DNA of 64,000 bases, taken from Elmis aenea. Lineage: Eukaryota > Arthropoda > Insecta > Coleoptera > Elmidae. This document shows, piece by piece, positions 35,105 to 46,889 of the stretch. The stretch is taken from assembly GCA_947652605.1 (NCBI GenBank), contig OX393577.1, forward strand, positions 62,830,108 through 62,894,107, written 5' to 3'. Numbering within the stretch: the stretch's first letter is position 1; each line of letters starts with the position of its first letter. A model generated the notes under the pieces. That model saw only the letters and a program-made list of their open reading frames with translations, ran no database searches and was not told the origin of the DNA. The translations under genes were made by a program, and so were the position numbers.

Positions 35105-36138
35105 AGATTAGCAGCATTAGTACAGGAACGAAACACGTCATAACAACAAACACGAAGAAATAATTCATAGACCCAACTGTATTAATCCCCAATGCATGGA
35201 TTTGGTTGTGTAAACCTAATTACAAAACGGTAGAACATTTCGATAATGATGGATTAATCTCCTGGGGGGATTTCAAAAGTACAAGTACACGAGCCTCTGA
35301 GCATGATTCGGCAACTACAAACAACTACCTCCAAACAAAGCAACCTAATGAACAGTGGCACTTTTAGCACCTACTACGACAATAATCCTACTTATAGCCA
35401 GCATTTTAGCGCCACTTCCTGCGGCTGTTTTAAAGTGAAGTCAGGTGCGCTCATTTCCGGTGTTATTGTTGCCCGGTTCATTGAAAACGTCAAAATCTAC
35501 GGACAGTAAGGCGCTTCACGAATGGCTCGTGTCAGATTTAGTAGCCGGAGATCCTGACATTTCAGTAGAAAGGTTGAAATGTTTATTACAAGGCCTAATA
35601 GAGTTACTCGGACAAGATTAATAAGACGGATAAATCCAGCTCGCAAAATTCTTTGCTTATTCTAGTTCACAACTTGCACAATCTTTTGTAACGCTAATTA
35701 TAAAATTGATGCTGCCGTGTTGTTCGTCACGCGATGTGAGATAGAACAAAAAAGGAAAAGGAGTAATAAAAAGTCGGGTTGAGCGTGTAAGCTATTCGGA
35801 ATCTGATTATTTCTCGTCTGTTTAGGGCATTCCTCTAAAGATCAAAGTTCCGCTCTTTAGGCTAAGGTTCTTCCACACAGTCTAGTGTATTTCCGACTTT
35901 ATTGATTTTATCCAGGTGACAATAATGCTCTATCAAATTTCTTCACATATTTAAAACACACTACGTTATTTTTCTAAAGGAACATACATTTTAAAGCACC
36001 ATTTAAAATAAAAACTACGAATAGTACAATATTTTTACTAAACCATATAATTTTTGTATCTTTCCAATGTTATCTAAATGATTTAAAACAGTTTTTTTTT
36101 ATATCATGTGCTTTAATAATCTGAAATCCATATGATAG
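35105..36138. other. No recognised gene
   Basis: 35270-35520 is GC-richer with a 68-codon frame (35303-35509) lacking any known motif. A short frame from 35522 (MARVRFSSRRS) stops at once. Otherwise AT-rich. Confidence 0.35.
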
Positions 36139-36140
36139 AG

Positions 36141-36377
36141 CAGCGGTTCTGAACCAGTTTCCATCAATGTAGCCATTGGTCTCACTGTGAAGCGTCATAT
36201 AGCCCTTGTCATTAGTCCACTTCAAAAGAACTTTATTAATGCTTAAAACACACAATGTAAAAACATTTATTGCGAAAATTTTTGATTCTTTCGTTCCACC
36301 AATAAATTTTTCCGGGCATTGTATTTCACAATAAATTACTCTCTTGGGGGCCATGGACCCCTGGTATAGAACACCTG
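36141..36377. mobile_element. Probable hAT-type MITE
   Basis: Ends CAGCGGTTCTGAACCAG and, in complement, CAGGTGTTCTATACCAG match in 13 of 17 positions and have the hAT form. GGCCATGGACCCC lies just inside the right end, as in related hAT MITEs. Flanking octamers do not match, so either boundary may be off or the copy is old. The 94-codon minus-strand frame (36070-36354) spans it and is regarded as chance. Confidence 0.4.
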
Positions 36378-36380
36378 TCT

Positions 36381-36735
36381 TACGGTATTAATGTTATCAT
36401 CCATACATGCGGTATCTATTGGAAAAGAGATACCGTAGCTTGGGCGTCTTTTGCTAAAATTGACAAAAACGGTTCCGACTATGTTAGCTAAACATGCCCA
36501 GATTATTTTAGAATCATGACTTAAATAATTTTCTAGTTATTGTATCTTATACGGGGTATTGTCGTACGGTATAATGTTATCATCCATATATGCGGCATAT
36601 ATTGCAAAAGAGGTACTGAAGCTTGGGCGTCTTTTGCTAAAATTGACAAAAACGGCTTCGACTATGTTAGCTAAACATGCCCAGGTAATTTTAAAACTAC
36701 GACGTCAATAGTTTTCTAGTCATTGTATCACATGT
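36381..36735. repeat. Two-copy tandem repeat, 184-bp period
   Basis: Units 36381-36550 and 36565-36735 share TACGGTATTAATGTTATCAT, CTTGGGCGTCTTTTGCTAAA and ATGTTAGCTAAACATGCCCA in the same order at 184-bp spacing, with moderate divergence. The first unit starts four bases after the hAT-like MITE. No coding sense. Confidence 0.85.
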
Positions 36736-36739
36736 TGAA

Positions 36740-37435
36740 GATGCTGTAAACATTTGTGTTTATTGTAAAAAATAATTTTCCAACACTAAAAAAGAAAAGT
36801 ACCTATGTTGTCCCACCTATGGAGCAAAACGGGACAAATTTCATGTATTTCTTTAAACTAGTATATTTCAGGATAATTTAATATTGTCTTTCAGCATAGA
36901 ATTTAGCAACTTTCCGGAGAAAATACAAGTCTGGTATCCGTTGGTTGCTTTGTTTTTATTTTACTCGTCATTACATTGCACATTCGTTCTGCCTCTAAAA
37001 GGCATAATTAGATTTTCGTGTTAAATCTAAGGAACGTTCAATACCGTCGTCAAAATAAACTTAAAACGAGCTTTGTCGCGTAATCTACTTAAAGGATTTG
37101 CTTTAAAAATTTACTGTAGCGCACTGATTAAAAAAGACTGGCAATTAGTTAATAAAATTAAATTTCTAGAGCTAAAATTTTAGAAAATTATTAATGAGCT
37201 CTTGGTTAAAACATTTTTAAGATCAAAAGCAACGGCTAAAAAATACAACTTAAAGTTTCTATTAACAAGTCGCTAATCAACGCACATAAAATGTGTCTCT
37301 ATTTTGGTTGGTTGATGACTTAAGCATTTTTTGCTGATTTAAAAAGTTATACACAGAAGTTTTGCAGGATATTTCCTGAAATAAGCATATTTTCAGTTTA
37401 TTTTCAGTAGTAATATAACAAGTGCATTAAAAATT
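36740..37435. other. No recognised gene
   Basis: AT-rich, with no motif or repeat recognised. Confidence 0.4.
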
Positions 37436-37437
37436 AT

Positions 37438-37548
37438 CGACAATTTGTGGTAAATATGCCCGAATGCAAGTTGAGCTGAAAAAAACACCAGTGCACCAGT
37501 GATTTTTTCTGATTCAACTTGCATGAGTGAATATTTGTCAACAATTAT
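37438..37548. repeat. Imperfect palindrome
   Basis: GCAAGTTGAGCTGAAAAAAA and, in complement, GCAAGTTGAATCAGAAAAAA form arms meeting at CACCAGTGCACCAGTG near 37490. Weaker complementarity extends outward to about 37438 and 37548. It may be a small MITE or foldback; no target duplication was identified. Confidence 0.55.
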
Positions 37549-37607
37549 AGATTATTTGCAATAACACGAGTTATGTTTTGTCAGAAAATTTCCTTCCCCT
37601 AACCTAA

Positions 37608-38033
37608 CTGTCAAATTAAATGTATGTTATGTCAAATTTTACAAGTACTGTCCGAGTGGTGCGTCAGGGGTGTGGTTTAATCTATATTAAAGTAACGCTA
37701 CTGGTCTCCGAAATTCGCCAAAAAATTATCAAGACCAAAATATTTAATTCTCTCTCCAAATTTATATTTTCGACCAATCACAAACTCAGATTTCTTAGAA
37801 ACCACCAATTAACGCATGAAAATCTGTTAATTGTGAAAAGGATATTATCAGTGTATGATTATGTTAATTGGTCGTTTCTAGGAAATCTGACTTTGTTATT
37901 GGTCGAAAAGACAAATTTGACAGGAGGATCAACATCTAACAGGAGAATGTAAAATTATTACCGTGTAATAATGCTTTTATTGGTAGTCTCTAGATTTAAA
38001 ATTAGTGATTGGTTGAAAACGCCAATTTGACAG
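37608..38033. mobile_element. Palindromic MITE with 48-bp inner arms
   Basis: Inner arms 37767-37815 and 37861-37909 (TTTTCGACCAATCACAAACT and complement, then GATTTCTTAGAAAC and AATTAAC) are about 90 percent complementary. CTGTCAAATT at 37608 and its complement AATTTGACAG ending at 38033 may be the outer tips. ATTGGTCGAAAAGACAAATT near 37898 recurs in diverged form at 38008, so the right half is partly duplicated. The 110-codon frame at 37620-37952 follows from the palindrome and is not a gene. Confidence 0.55.
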
Positions 38034-38039
38034 GTGAAG

Positions 38040-39190
38040 GAAATTTTCTTACTAAGTGCGTTTTTCATGATGAAGAATTTTATTATTTTATTATTAACGA
38101 TTTGTTGAGATGAACAAGTATCTGGACTGGCGAAAAAATCTCCACAAATTAAAACAGAGTGTTTTGAACGTTAATCAACATGTGATGGGCATTACCATCG
38201 CTTTCAGGAAGATTTTGTAAGCCCGTAAAATATTTAATTCCCTCTAGTTTATTTGTTATTTTAGTACATAGTAAAACAGATAAAAGCTATTCCTGTATTG
38301 GGCACTCAACCTTGCCAACCGTAATTTAGGCAATGCAGAGATCGATAACGCACAATATAAGTATAAATTTAGAACAATAGAACGGCGTTCGACGACGGAG
38401 GTCTTATCATACTTCAATTTATTTCTGTAACATTTTATAGATGTATAACCTGGCACGTCTGCGTTCCATTTAACTTAGCGTTTTTAATTAAGATAACGCT
38501 CCAAGGAATGGAACATAAAATTCTTGTCGTTTTTTTTAACAATAAATAACTTTGCGTATACACGTACATACTCGGCGGTTTAAAAAAATATGTAGCTGTG
38601 TTAAAATATGTAAAAAAATCTACTACCGGGAACTACTGGCACCATTTCAGTTTCTTCACGTTCGATATTTTAGCAGCCGAAAGCGGGTTCGCACAAATCG
38701 GTTTTTCATGGGAAATTTTTACTTCAGACAGCGGTTCTTCGATTCAATTAGAACAAAGCTCGTTATTTACGAAGTTAAACCCGCGTTTAAGACGCCACCT
38801 GGGCAGGGAGGGTTGTAAAATACTCGTGCGATATTTTTTATATTATTAAACTTTTCGCTCATTGAAACCTATAAAATTGTAACGCGCAAAAATCCACTAA
38901 GTCGTTTTCAAAATTTAACACGTGAATTGCGAACATAGATTTTAAAATTTCCAAAAAGAAAACTATAGTTAAATACCCCCTGATATCTTTCCACAGACCC
39001 CCTAAAAGGTTAAGAACCCCTGGCTTAAAGGGAGCAATCTCCTATACCCAAAGATAGCTGCTTTTCTTGATACATAATTCATTGAAAAAAATTTTATTTC
39101 TTTTTAAATTTCGTATACCAAAAGGGACCCAAAATTGCACTTTCCTTCTGATATTAGACTATTAATAAGACTCTTTAAGCTCTTACCAGT
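38040..39190. other. No recognised gene; one hAT-like tip
   Basis: Two overlapping frames at 38552-38849 lie in a GC-richer patch without known motifs. The complement of CAGGGGTTCTTAACCTTTT (ending at 39022) has the form of a hAT terminus, but its partner was not found. Confidence 0.35.
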
Positions 39191-39204
39191 TCAAAAACTT
39201 GGGC

Positions 39205-39615
39205 ACAAGTAGCAAAGGATACAGACGCAGTAGAGGTTTTTGAGAAGGACTGAAGGATGTAGAGTAACTGATAAGATAAGCAACAATAAAATCAGAAAAA
39301 GTCTAGGAGTTGAAAACAAAAAGATGAAGAAGACCCAATTAAGATGGCTGGGACATCTACTACGCATGCCAGAAAACAGGTACACAAAAATGGGTTGGAA
39401 AATGAAGATAGAGGGAGAAAGAAATACAGGAAGACCAAGAATAAAATGGGAAAAAGAAGTGAGGCAGAGACTAGAAGAAAAAGGAGTCCGCTGTAGAGAT
39501 GTGCCACGATTAGCCAATAATAGACAGGGCTGGAGAAAGATGATCGAAAACTAGAAGAAAAAAAACACCTCAACACCGAAAGGTACAAGATGGCCCGATT
39601 AAGAAGAAGAATTGT
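39205..39615 (+). pseudogene. RTE-type LINE C-terminal relic, copy 2
   Basis: KDTDAVEVFE (39213-39243) shifts into LRRTEGCRVTDKISNNKIRK, which continues open as MKKTQLRWLGHLLRMPENRY, MKIEGERNTGRPRIKWEKEV and ANNRQGWRKMIEN with a stop at 39552-39554. This is the intact C-terminal tail of an RTE-like LINE, containing the RWhGHhhRM and GRPR--W boxes that are broken in the copy at 29345. A purine-rich 3' end with AAGAAGAAG follows to about 39615. The reverse transcriptase itself is missing, so it is a 5'-truncated insertion. Confidence 0.88.
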
Positions 39616-39629
39616 TACCATTACTGGCT

Positions 39630-41080
39630 GGGTGGTTGGGAACAAATTGTTCCATTCAAAAGCAAATAAAATCAAACGTTAATCTCCAGACTTTAAGCTT
39701 TTGCTTAGAAATCAGAACTCGTGTGCCAAAAAAAAAATCTACAGCACAAATCAGTAATTATTGTACACCTTAAGATGCAAATGAGTGTAAATAAGATATG
39801 ACTAGGATTTTAAAATACTATCAGTGCTTGATGTAGAGTCAAGACCGACCTTTTTCTTTTATACATACAATCTTGATAAAATAGATTGTGATTACTTAAT
39901 TTGTTATGATTGAAGAAAAACACAAAGCCCTGACACAACTTCTTTGATAATTTATATAAATTCACTGAACAACAATTATCACTCAGAATTCAACTTTCTG
40001 ACAACTTCATTTCGATATTAACTGCCACCGCTTTCCCACAAGATCTCAAACAAAAAATCGTGCATCACGCCACTTCCCGAACGATTTTTTTGTCGATTTT
40101 CTCTTTTTTAATAAAAGCTACCTAGACAGATTCAGAAGTTTATCACAAAAATTACGTTTTAAAATCGTTGCTCGGCTAAGAATCTACCACTCCAGATCAC
40201 ATGTGCCTTGGAAAACTGCACGTAACGGTTCCCACAAAAACGGAATTCGCTGCAAAAACGTATCAACAGGAAATAAAAAACTTTGATACGCCCCGAATGC
40301 TGATAACTAAGCAAAATGATGGATATGCGGTGCCATATCGCTGCTGGAATATTCTTTAAAATGTGTATACAAGATAGCACTGTTCGGTTCGCGCGATAAA
40401 AAACACGAATCGGAGAAAAACCACGGCGAAAAGCTTGGGCGTTGTTAGACTAAACAAACTACGCTCCACAAAAATTTCGCTAACGTGGGCTTATCTATAA
40501 TTCACAGCAGTTAATGGCGCATTTCATGACAAATTAGTTCTGAAGCAAGTGCAAACTTCAAGCATTAATTTAAACGATATTTGATAATGAACTCGATTTA
40601 GAGGGTTTGTGAATAATCAAATGCATGGCCGATTAATTGTAGCACCTAAGGAGAATTTTAAATGAGTACAAATTAAATGCTTAAAAGATATTAATGTTTT
40701 TTTTTTTTAATTCATCTATAAAAAAGTGCAATTGCTATAAAACATATTTTTTTGCTATAAAACTTAAGAAAGGCTGTAGGTGCATAATTAATAAAGACTA
40801 TAAAAATAATGAAATTTGTTTTAAAAAATAGAAAAATTCGTTAATATTTTTATTTTTGCTATAAAAGTTTGAGGTCAGGTTAAGTTAGGTTAGGTAAGGT
40901 TAAGTCAGGTTTTCAAGTATTTTGGTAAAACCATTCTTTAAGGACCTAAACACGAATCTAAAATATTCTTTTACAATTCGCCCAATGAATTGTTCGTATG
41001 GCCAAACTTTGCATCTCTTAAACGTCGCAGGTAATTATTTAACAGAATTTTTGTGGGCAATGTAAATCCTTTTTCAAAGG
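39630..41080. other. No recognised gene; TTAGG-like patch
   Basis: 40866-40908 contains TTAAGTTAGGTTAGGTAAGG, interspersed TTAGG-like pentamers resembling insect telomeric repeat. The 73-codon minus-strand frame at 40159-40380 has no motif. The rest is AT-rich. Confidence 0.4.
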
Positions 41081-41084
41081 AATT

Positions 41085-41410
41085 CTTTTAATTTGCAAAA
41101 TTTCAAGCCTCCAAAAAATTCTGATAAAAAACCAACAGGGGTCGCACTTTTCAGCCCCTTGTGAAGGTGGGAGAATTAAAAATATTACTGTGCGAAACCT
41201 TGCGATAAGTATAAAACATCAACCAAATGTCATTCTCCTGCACATCTCCAAATTTATGAAACAAAATAAAAACCTAATTTTACCGCTCCTCTTTGAGGGG
41301 TGTAACTCCGAAAAAAGACGTCTAGGGAAAAAAATTATATAAAAAACGGCCCTTAATTTTCGATAAAGAACTACCTCCCAAAGTTTTTCGCAATATAAGA
41401 AACGCCCTGT
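41085..41410 (-). repeat. R3 repeat, copy 3 (inverted)
   Basis: On the minus strand it begins CAGGGCGTTTCTTATATTGC after TA (plus 41411-41412) and follows the R3 order: GGGAGGTAGTT, AGACGTC, AGTTACACCCCTC, GCGGTAAAATTAGG, CTCCCACCTTCACAAGGGGC and CCCCTGTTGG. It ends around GCAAATTAAA (plus 41085). It is the fullest copy besides 12755. Confidence 0.8.
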
Positions 41411-41414
41411 ATAC

Positions 41415-44280
41415 TGTACTTCTAAAATAACATTTGAAGGAATTTTTAAAATAATTTAGACACATCTTTGGAAAAATTTACGAAATGAAGCTTTCAGTAC
41501 TACCAACACCGTAAATCCAATTATCTTTCCAAAACAAAGCAGTATATTTTGTTACGGCTGTTAAGCCTAGAGCAAATTATTAAATTTAGCTCGTTCATAT
41601 TTACATACCGCGATAAATTAAACAATACAAGTTAAAACTCATTTACTAAGTAAATTATAATCAAACAAATGTCCGATTGTACAACGCCACGCAAGCAAAA
41701 GGAAAAAATTAAACGCAAACCCGTTGTTTTGCATATTCGTTAAATAACTCTTTGAGGTCAATTTAACAATTAACACACAAAATTCGGTAATTTTTAAATT
41801 GTTCGCGACCCATTTGCGTTATTTATTGTCATCGCCGCGATTAACATTTGTCATGCCATCCTGATTACGCCAGTTTTCCTGTAACGCGGCGATTTATCCC
41901 ACGTATTTGATTACGGAACGCTTTCTTCCTGTTTCGCCCTTTCGTTCCATTTGGCACTTATTCAAAGTTTGAGATCGTTGTACTTTTTACGGAGCTCCTT
42001 CCGAGATTTCCCCATGTGGCGGGCTAACACCGACGTTTTTAACCTATTCATTGGAGCGATGACACAGAAAAACACGGGATGAATTCGCATAGTGACGTTC
42101 CGTCCCTCCGCCTCTTTTATCCGTATCCACTTGGCGAAGCAATTTTGTTCTCAACCCCTAAGTCAGATTCGATGTTCTTTTGTGAAGGAATCATAGCACT
42201 TTAAAAGGATTTTTCACTTTGTTGTAGCTGTCGACACTCGAAGCCCACCATAGGCTCAATAAATTTTCACACACCGCGATAAATTGCACAGTCGCTTTAA
42301 TTAAAACTAAATTTTGGAAAACGTGGACTTACTGCAGGCGATGCTTCAAGCATTGATGGTGTATTTAGTACTTAAAACCATTCCCAACTAATCTCTAATG
42401 CGACAAGTAAGAGACTTAATTGTTACCAATGGCTGAGTGTCGAGAAGTGGAGGAAATCCCTGTTAACGGAGGTCGTTTCCGGGTCTTATCAATCACAACG
42501 GCACACTGCGATAAGATTTTCTTACCACCGAAGCCGTGGAAGCTTTTATACGCTCGTACAATTGAGTTTATCTTGAACTAGCAAAAACCAGTTCGCATTG
42601 CCAAAGGCTGACTGAGTTTATGTACGTGGCGGTTACGTTTCGAAAAGCTTTTTTGTCTGTTTGTAAATAATTTGTTATTCTCAGCGAACAATTTTTTCAC
42701 AAAGCACCTCATAACAATTACTTATTCGCTATTTTCTTACGCGGGCGCTTCGCAAAGAAAACCAAATTAAAGGATTATGCGCATCTAAATAACGTCACAA
42801 CAAAATATTTCACGTCGCCGTTGATTAAGGATGAAGTTCTGAAATTACACGTCTGCAGAATGTGGAGATAAAATTGGAAACAAAGTCTCTTGTGACCGTA
42901 CAGGTTTAAAACGCAGGTGGTTACGGATTGTCTGTGTGGAAATTAAACAAACAAATAACGACACAGCGTATCAAATTCTTTACCACACAAACAGGACAAC
43001 AGCAAATTTCTCAAACTCGCCGAACAACTGCCATTAACAATTGTTATTTGAACATCTAAAATTCAAAGACAATCTGCAAGTTACTTTCCATAATACATTT
43101 CCTCAAACTGTTAACCCGTTAACACCAACTTTCTAGTTTAAAGCAACAACTAGTAGTTCTGAAAACACTCGTTGACTGTTTGGAAACAGAGGAAATCCAT
43201 CTGGAGGTTTAAAGTTAATGTAAACTGCAGTGGCGGTTGAATAATTAACTGTTTTAAGTATGTTTTCATAGGTCAATTTTTTGACTTGGCAGTACAAATT
43301 GGACATTAAGTAATAGGTGCTGCAAAGGCTGTTACAAATTCAGAAGCAGAAGAAGCTACAAGAGACCAAAGAAAAGACAAATTTTGAGTTTCGCAACTTG
43401 TTCGGTGGGCTTAATTCTTGGTATTTTTTGATGATAATGATAACGTCGAATTCGAAGAATTTTTTTTTTTAGAGAATTGAAGTGTCTTTAAATGTTTACT
43501 AACAAATGTAGAAAAAAAGGTAACATCTTTCTTTCTGTATGAGTATAATAAAACTATAATTTTCATTGCTGAAAAACGTAATTAAACTTTTGGGTTAAGA
43601 AACAGGAGTTAAATTCTAAATAAAAACAACGGTTTCATGATTCTTGAAGCACTACCACATGTTTTGGAAAATCATCGTTACATTTTTCGGGCATTTAACA
43701 AGATCTAACACCTAGAAAGAACCCACATTTAAACGTTTTACTTGATAGTGTTCAATTAATAAACGCGTCATTCAATCTTACAATTTAACTTTTGTGTAGG
43801 AAATGGCACATGCAATATAAGGAACAATTTTCTTTAAACGGAAAATTTACTGCTTTAACATCATACAACGTGCATACTTGAACGAGTAGCGGACTTTCAA
43901 ACTTTTGATCGCATTCACGGCCGGTCGTTAGACAAAACAGATGCCAGCTGAAGAAAACACTTATCGAGTTCACCTACCTATATATATACCTATAGCAATA
44001 CATCCAAAACTTCCAACACAAATGAGCTCTCTAAACTTTGATGTGATAGATAAAGCGAATGCAAATTGCTCGTTTAAAACTTGTATTTTAAAAATATTAT
44101 ACATACAATAGCGTTTAAAACTATCACTTCCACTATGTCTCGCACCGGTATGTACATACCTTCACAACGTATTCTTAGGATGATTGTGATTTAATGAGTT
44201 CCAAAATAATCCCTAAATTGTACATTATTTCCATTTATTTTAAGATTTTATTATATTCCTGAATCGGAGAAAAAGTATTT
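41415..44280. other. Repeat-poor stretch, no recognised gene
   Basis: 41640-43000 is one of the less AT-rich, single-copy-looking parts, with homeodomain-type TAATTA motifs and many CpG. 43000-44280 is AT-rich. No exon could be supported. A TATATATATAC run lies at 43979. Confidence 0.35.
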
Positions 44281-44281
44281 G

Positions 44282-44551
44282 CAGTAAAGTTTTTTTTTTT
44301 ATTGAGTGTTTAAGGACGCTTCGACATCTATGGTCACTAGCGTCCGGGAGGAGGGGGCGGGGAACAAGGAAAGGGTGGGTAAGGTAAGGGTAGGTGGAAG
44401 TACTGTCACAGTATTTGCCTATAGTAGGTGGAGGGAACCACCTGAAACCTCTACGATGACAGACGGCCGTGGGATTCGAACCCAAGACCTCCCGATTAAC
44501 TCGGAAGGTTGCTTACCAACCAGCCACCGAGCTCGGTTACAGTAAAGTTTT
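44282..44551 (-). mobile_element. tRNA-derived SINE with target duplications
   Basis: Body 44294-44539 (246 bp, minus strand) lies between 12-base direct repeats CAGTAAAGTTTT (44282-44293 and 44540-44551). Its head has RNA polymerase III promoter-like boxes: an A-box-like TGGCTGGTTGGTAAGC and a B box GGTTCGAATCC within a tRNA-like 75-base segment. The middle part is unrelated. The tail has a hairpin GGACGCT...AGCGTCC (44314-44345), then AATAAA and poly-A. The tail hairpin resembles that of the I-clade LINE at 10304, the likely source of the machinery that mobilised it. The open frames crossing it are chance. Confidence 0.88.
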
Positions 44552-44554
44552 GGC

Positions 44555-46654
44555 TCAAAACAACTCCAGAAACACGTAACAAAGTTATGTACTGTGACGA
44601 ACGCATTGGTAATGTGTATAAATAGTTTTAAATAAAATCAAAATTTTTTCAAGCTACTTATACATTTTCAATAATTGTTCTGGCTTCCTAAATATCGTGG
44701 GAATTTTAAAATTAAAGAATATTTTTAACTTAAGTTTGTTTAGTCTGTTTATTGTCAATCATTTCTTAAAACATTAGTTCAGCCATGGAAGGTTTACGTT
44801 TTTAAATAGGTAAATAATGTATTCAGAAATAAAATAAGGGTGTTTTGGTTATTTCGTGAGCCTGGCGAATATTAAATGACACCGTAAATTATCGGTACTT
44901 GGACTGAAGGGATGCAAGGTCGGCTAAAGAAAGTATCGAATGACTTGATGATTAAAATATTGTAGGTGAACCACAATCTCAATAAACATTCTTAGGGGAA
45001 TCCCTGCTAGGTTATTAAATGGGTCATTGTAGATAATTTGCATCGATTTTAATGACAATGTTTGTTTTTGTGAAATATTAGCATATAAGTAATTTTATTA
45101 TCATTTGATATTACTTGAATGTAGTTTAACATATTTAAGCGCGTACAACTTTATTTAGAAATTTTGGTGGGGTGAATCAGGAATCTGTTTTGTTTAGATA
45201 ATCTAGTTTTGGAAGGGCACAGTCGGTAACAAACTAAAACATCAGGATTGCACCCTCTCTGTGCATACATCTAAATAACGAATTAACAAACGACTAAATT
45301 TAGTTTTACGCTTTTTTTATTCAATACTAAAATTGTCATTAGTTCAGAGCATCTAATAGGCGTATTGTTATTTCTCACCGCACACCGCCAAAAACATGTA
45401 TAAAAAGATGTGACTGTCAAAAATTAACGGTTCAACACAAAACCACGAACGATCATACACTATCCACCTGATACACAGAGCCAGCTTCTACGGCGAGCTT
45501 TCGCTAGATTCTGAAGCTCCTGTTATCTTGTAACCCTTTGGGCCATTGCACGTGCAGTTTGGGCGAGTTTCCGCTACGAGAACACGGCTCAATTCTTTTT
45601 ATGAACTTTAGAGCGAGGTCCGCAGGCGAATTATCGCTTATCGATCGACCCCATAAAGTCTTCCTATCAATTCGAAGAAAGAGGTCTGATGGGCGAGCTT
45701 ACGTTATTCGACGGGTCTAGTTGGAGTTTAAAACAAACAATGACCAAAATAACAACTTTCTTTTTCTAACAACCTCAAATATCCTCAAACAGTCCAGCAC
45801 ACCAATTAAATATTGTATAAACACAAGTGGGCGATAAAGATCCCATATTACACTTATCGAACCAGAAAATTTTCGCCCTTTTCCTCAATCTCAATAAACC
45901 ACGGTGCTTATAAAACATTTACGAACGTTATGCGCGGCAAAGTACACGGCTTTTAGCAAGATATTAGGACCGATATATCCGCGTACGTGAATGCGGCGCC
46001 AAAAAAAGAGTCTACCGGTTGTTCCGATATGGAAAGTTTTACACGATAAGAGATGCGCTAACGCGATTTCACTCTCAAGATATCGCGAATCTCCTACCAG
46101 CTTTCGCATCAAAAATGTGATAAAACGTTGTACGTCTATCGGGGCGTCGGATATAAGGATGTAGAAAAAGCGCCCCCGGCCTGAATGAAAGCAATAATAC
46201 CACCGACTTGTAAAATTGTAGCTGAGATATCGGCGAAATTCTGGTGGATGCGCCGTCTTCGCTCGTTATTGCATATCAAACTTGACGATTCAAAAGCACA
46301 CACAGCGATTCGAATCCTAAATAGATACAGTTCGAGTAAATTGCATTTGGCGTTTTGCGTCCGAATGCATGCATCGCACTCATTTTCCGAGCTTTTCGAG
46401 CGACGGATGCCTATAATGTCTCATTATTCCCAACCTTTTTAAGGCGCGTCTTTTACATGGGCCTCTCCTTTACGACTTTCTATTCTTTCGCTAACGACAA
46501 AAAATAGGACGGCTAAAGGAAAAGTTTAATAATCCCACCACAAGAATATAATTTAACGTCCAGGCAAAAAGCTCAGGAGGCCATCAGCTAATTTATTTGC
46601 GTCCTCTATTCATAGCGAAAATGATCCAAAGACTCCTGAAAACTAAGAGAAGTA
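44555..46654. other. No recognised gene; GC-richer 45470-46480
   Basis: 45470-45730 and 45890-46480 have higher GC and many CpG. They carry open frames of 60-85 codons on both strands without any known motif. They may be regulatory or an unrecognised exon. The rest is AT-rich. Confidence 0.35.
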
Positions 46655-46822
46655 ATTTAAATGAAATACACCAGAAAAAATCTACAGATTTCCATTATTT
46701 AAATGAAATTAACTAGCAAAAATCGAGACATTTTTGTTATTTAAATAAAATTAACTAGCAAAAATCTAGACATTTTTGTTATTTAAATGAAATTAACTAG
46801 GAAAAATTGAGACATTTTTTTT
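46655..46822. repeat. 42-bp tandem array, four units
   Basis: AAATGAAATTAACTAGCAAA and the following ATC-AGACATTTTTGTTATTT recur with exact 42-bp spacing (phase points 46659, 46701, 46743, 46785). The first unit is the most diverged and the middle two are nearly identical. Confidence 0.9.
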
Positions 46823-46857
46823 ACGATTCTCTGTAAAATAAACCATAGAAGGTTTCA

Positions 46858-46887
46858 CAACAACAACAACAACAAAAACAAAAAAAC
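46858..46887. repeat. Short ACA microsatellite
   Basis: (ACA)n run with interruptions (ACAACAACAACAACAAAAAC). Confidence 0.85.
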
Positions 46888-46889
46888 TC

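Noticed and set aside
35303..35509. Continuation of the Jockey polymerase fragment at 34885
   Set aside because: The frame contains no VPQG, FADD or downstream blocks expected there.
37620..37952. 110-codon plus-strand frame
   Set aside because: It reads through a palindromic MITE; no known motif.
39191..39675. Minus-strand frames of 108 and 127 codons
   Set aside because: Shadows of the RTE-type LINE tail on the plus strand; leucine/phenylalanine-rich by complement.
44460..44539. A genuine tRNA gene on the minus strand
   Set aside because: The B box is good, but no proper acceptor or anticodon stem can be formed, and the segment is the head of a SINE with target duplications and a poly-A tail.
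44240..44545. Open frames of 79-81 codons on both strands
   Set aside because: Entirely explained by the tRNA-derived SINE sequence.
46858..46887. ACA run as part of a CRISPR-like or tandem array
   Set aside because: A plain microsatellite without spacers.
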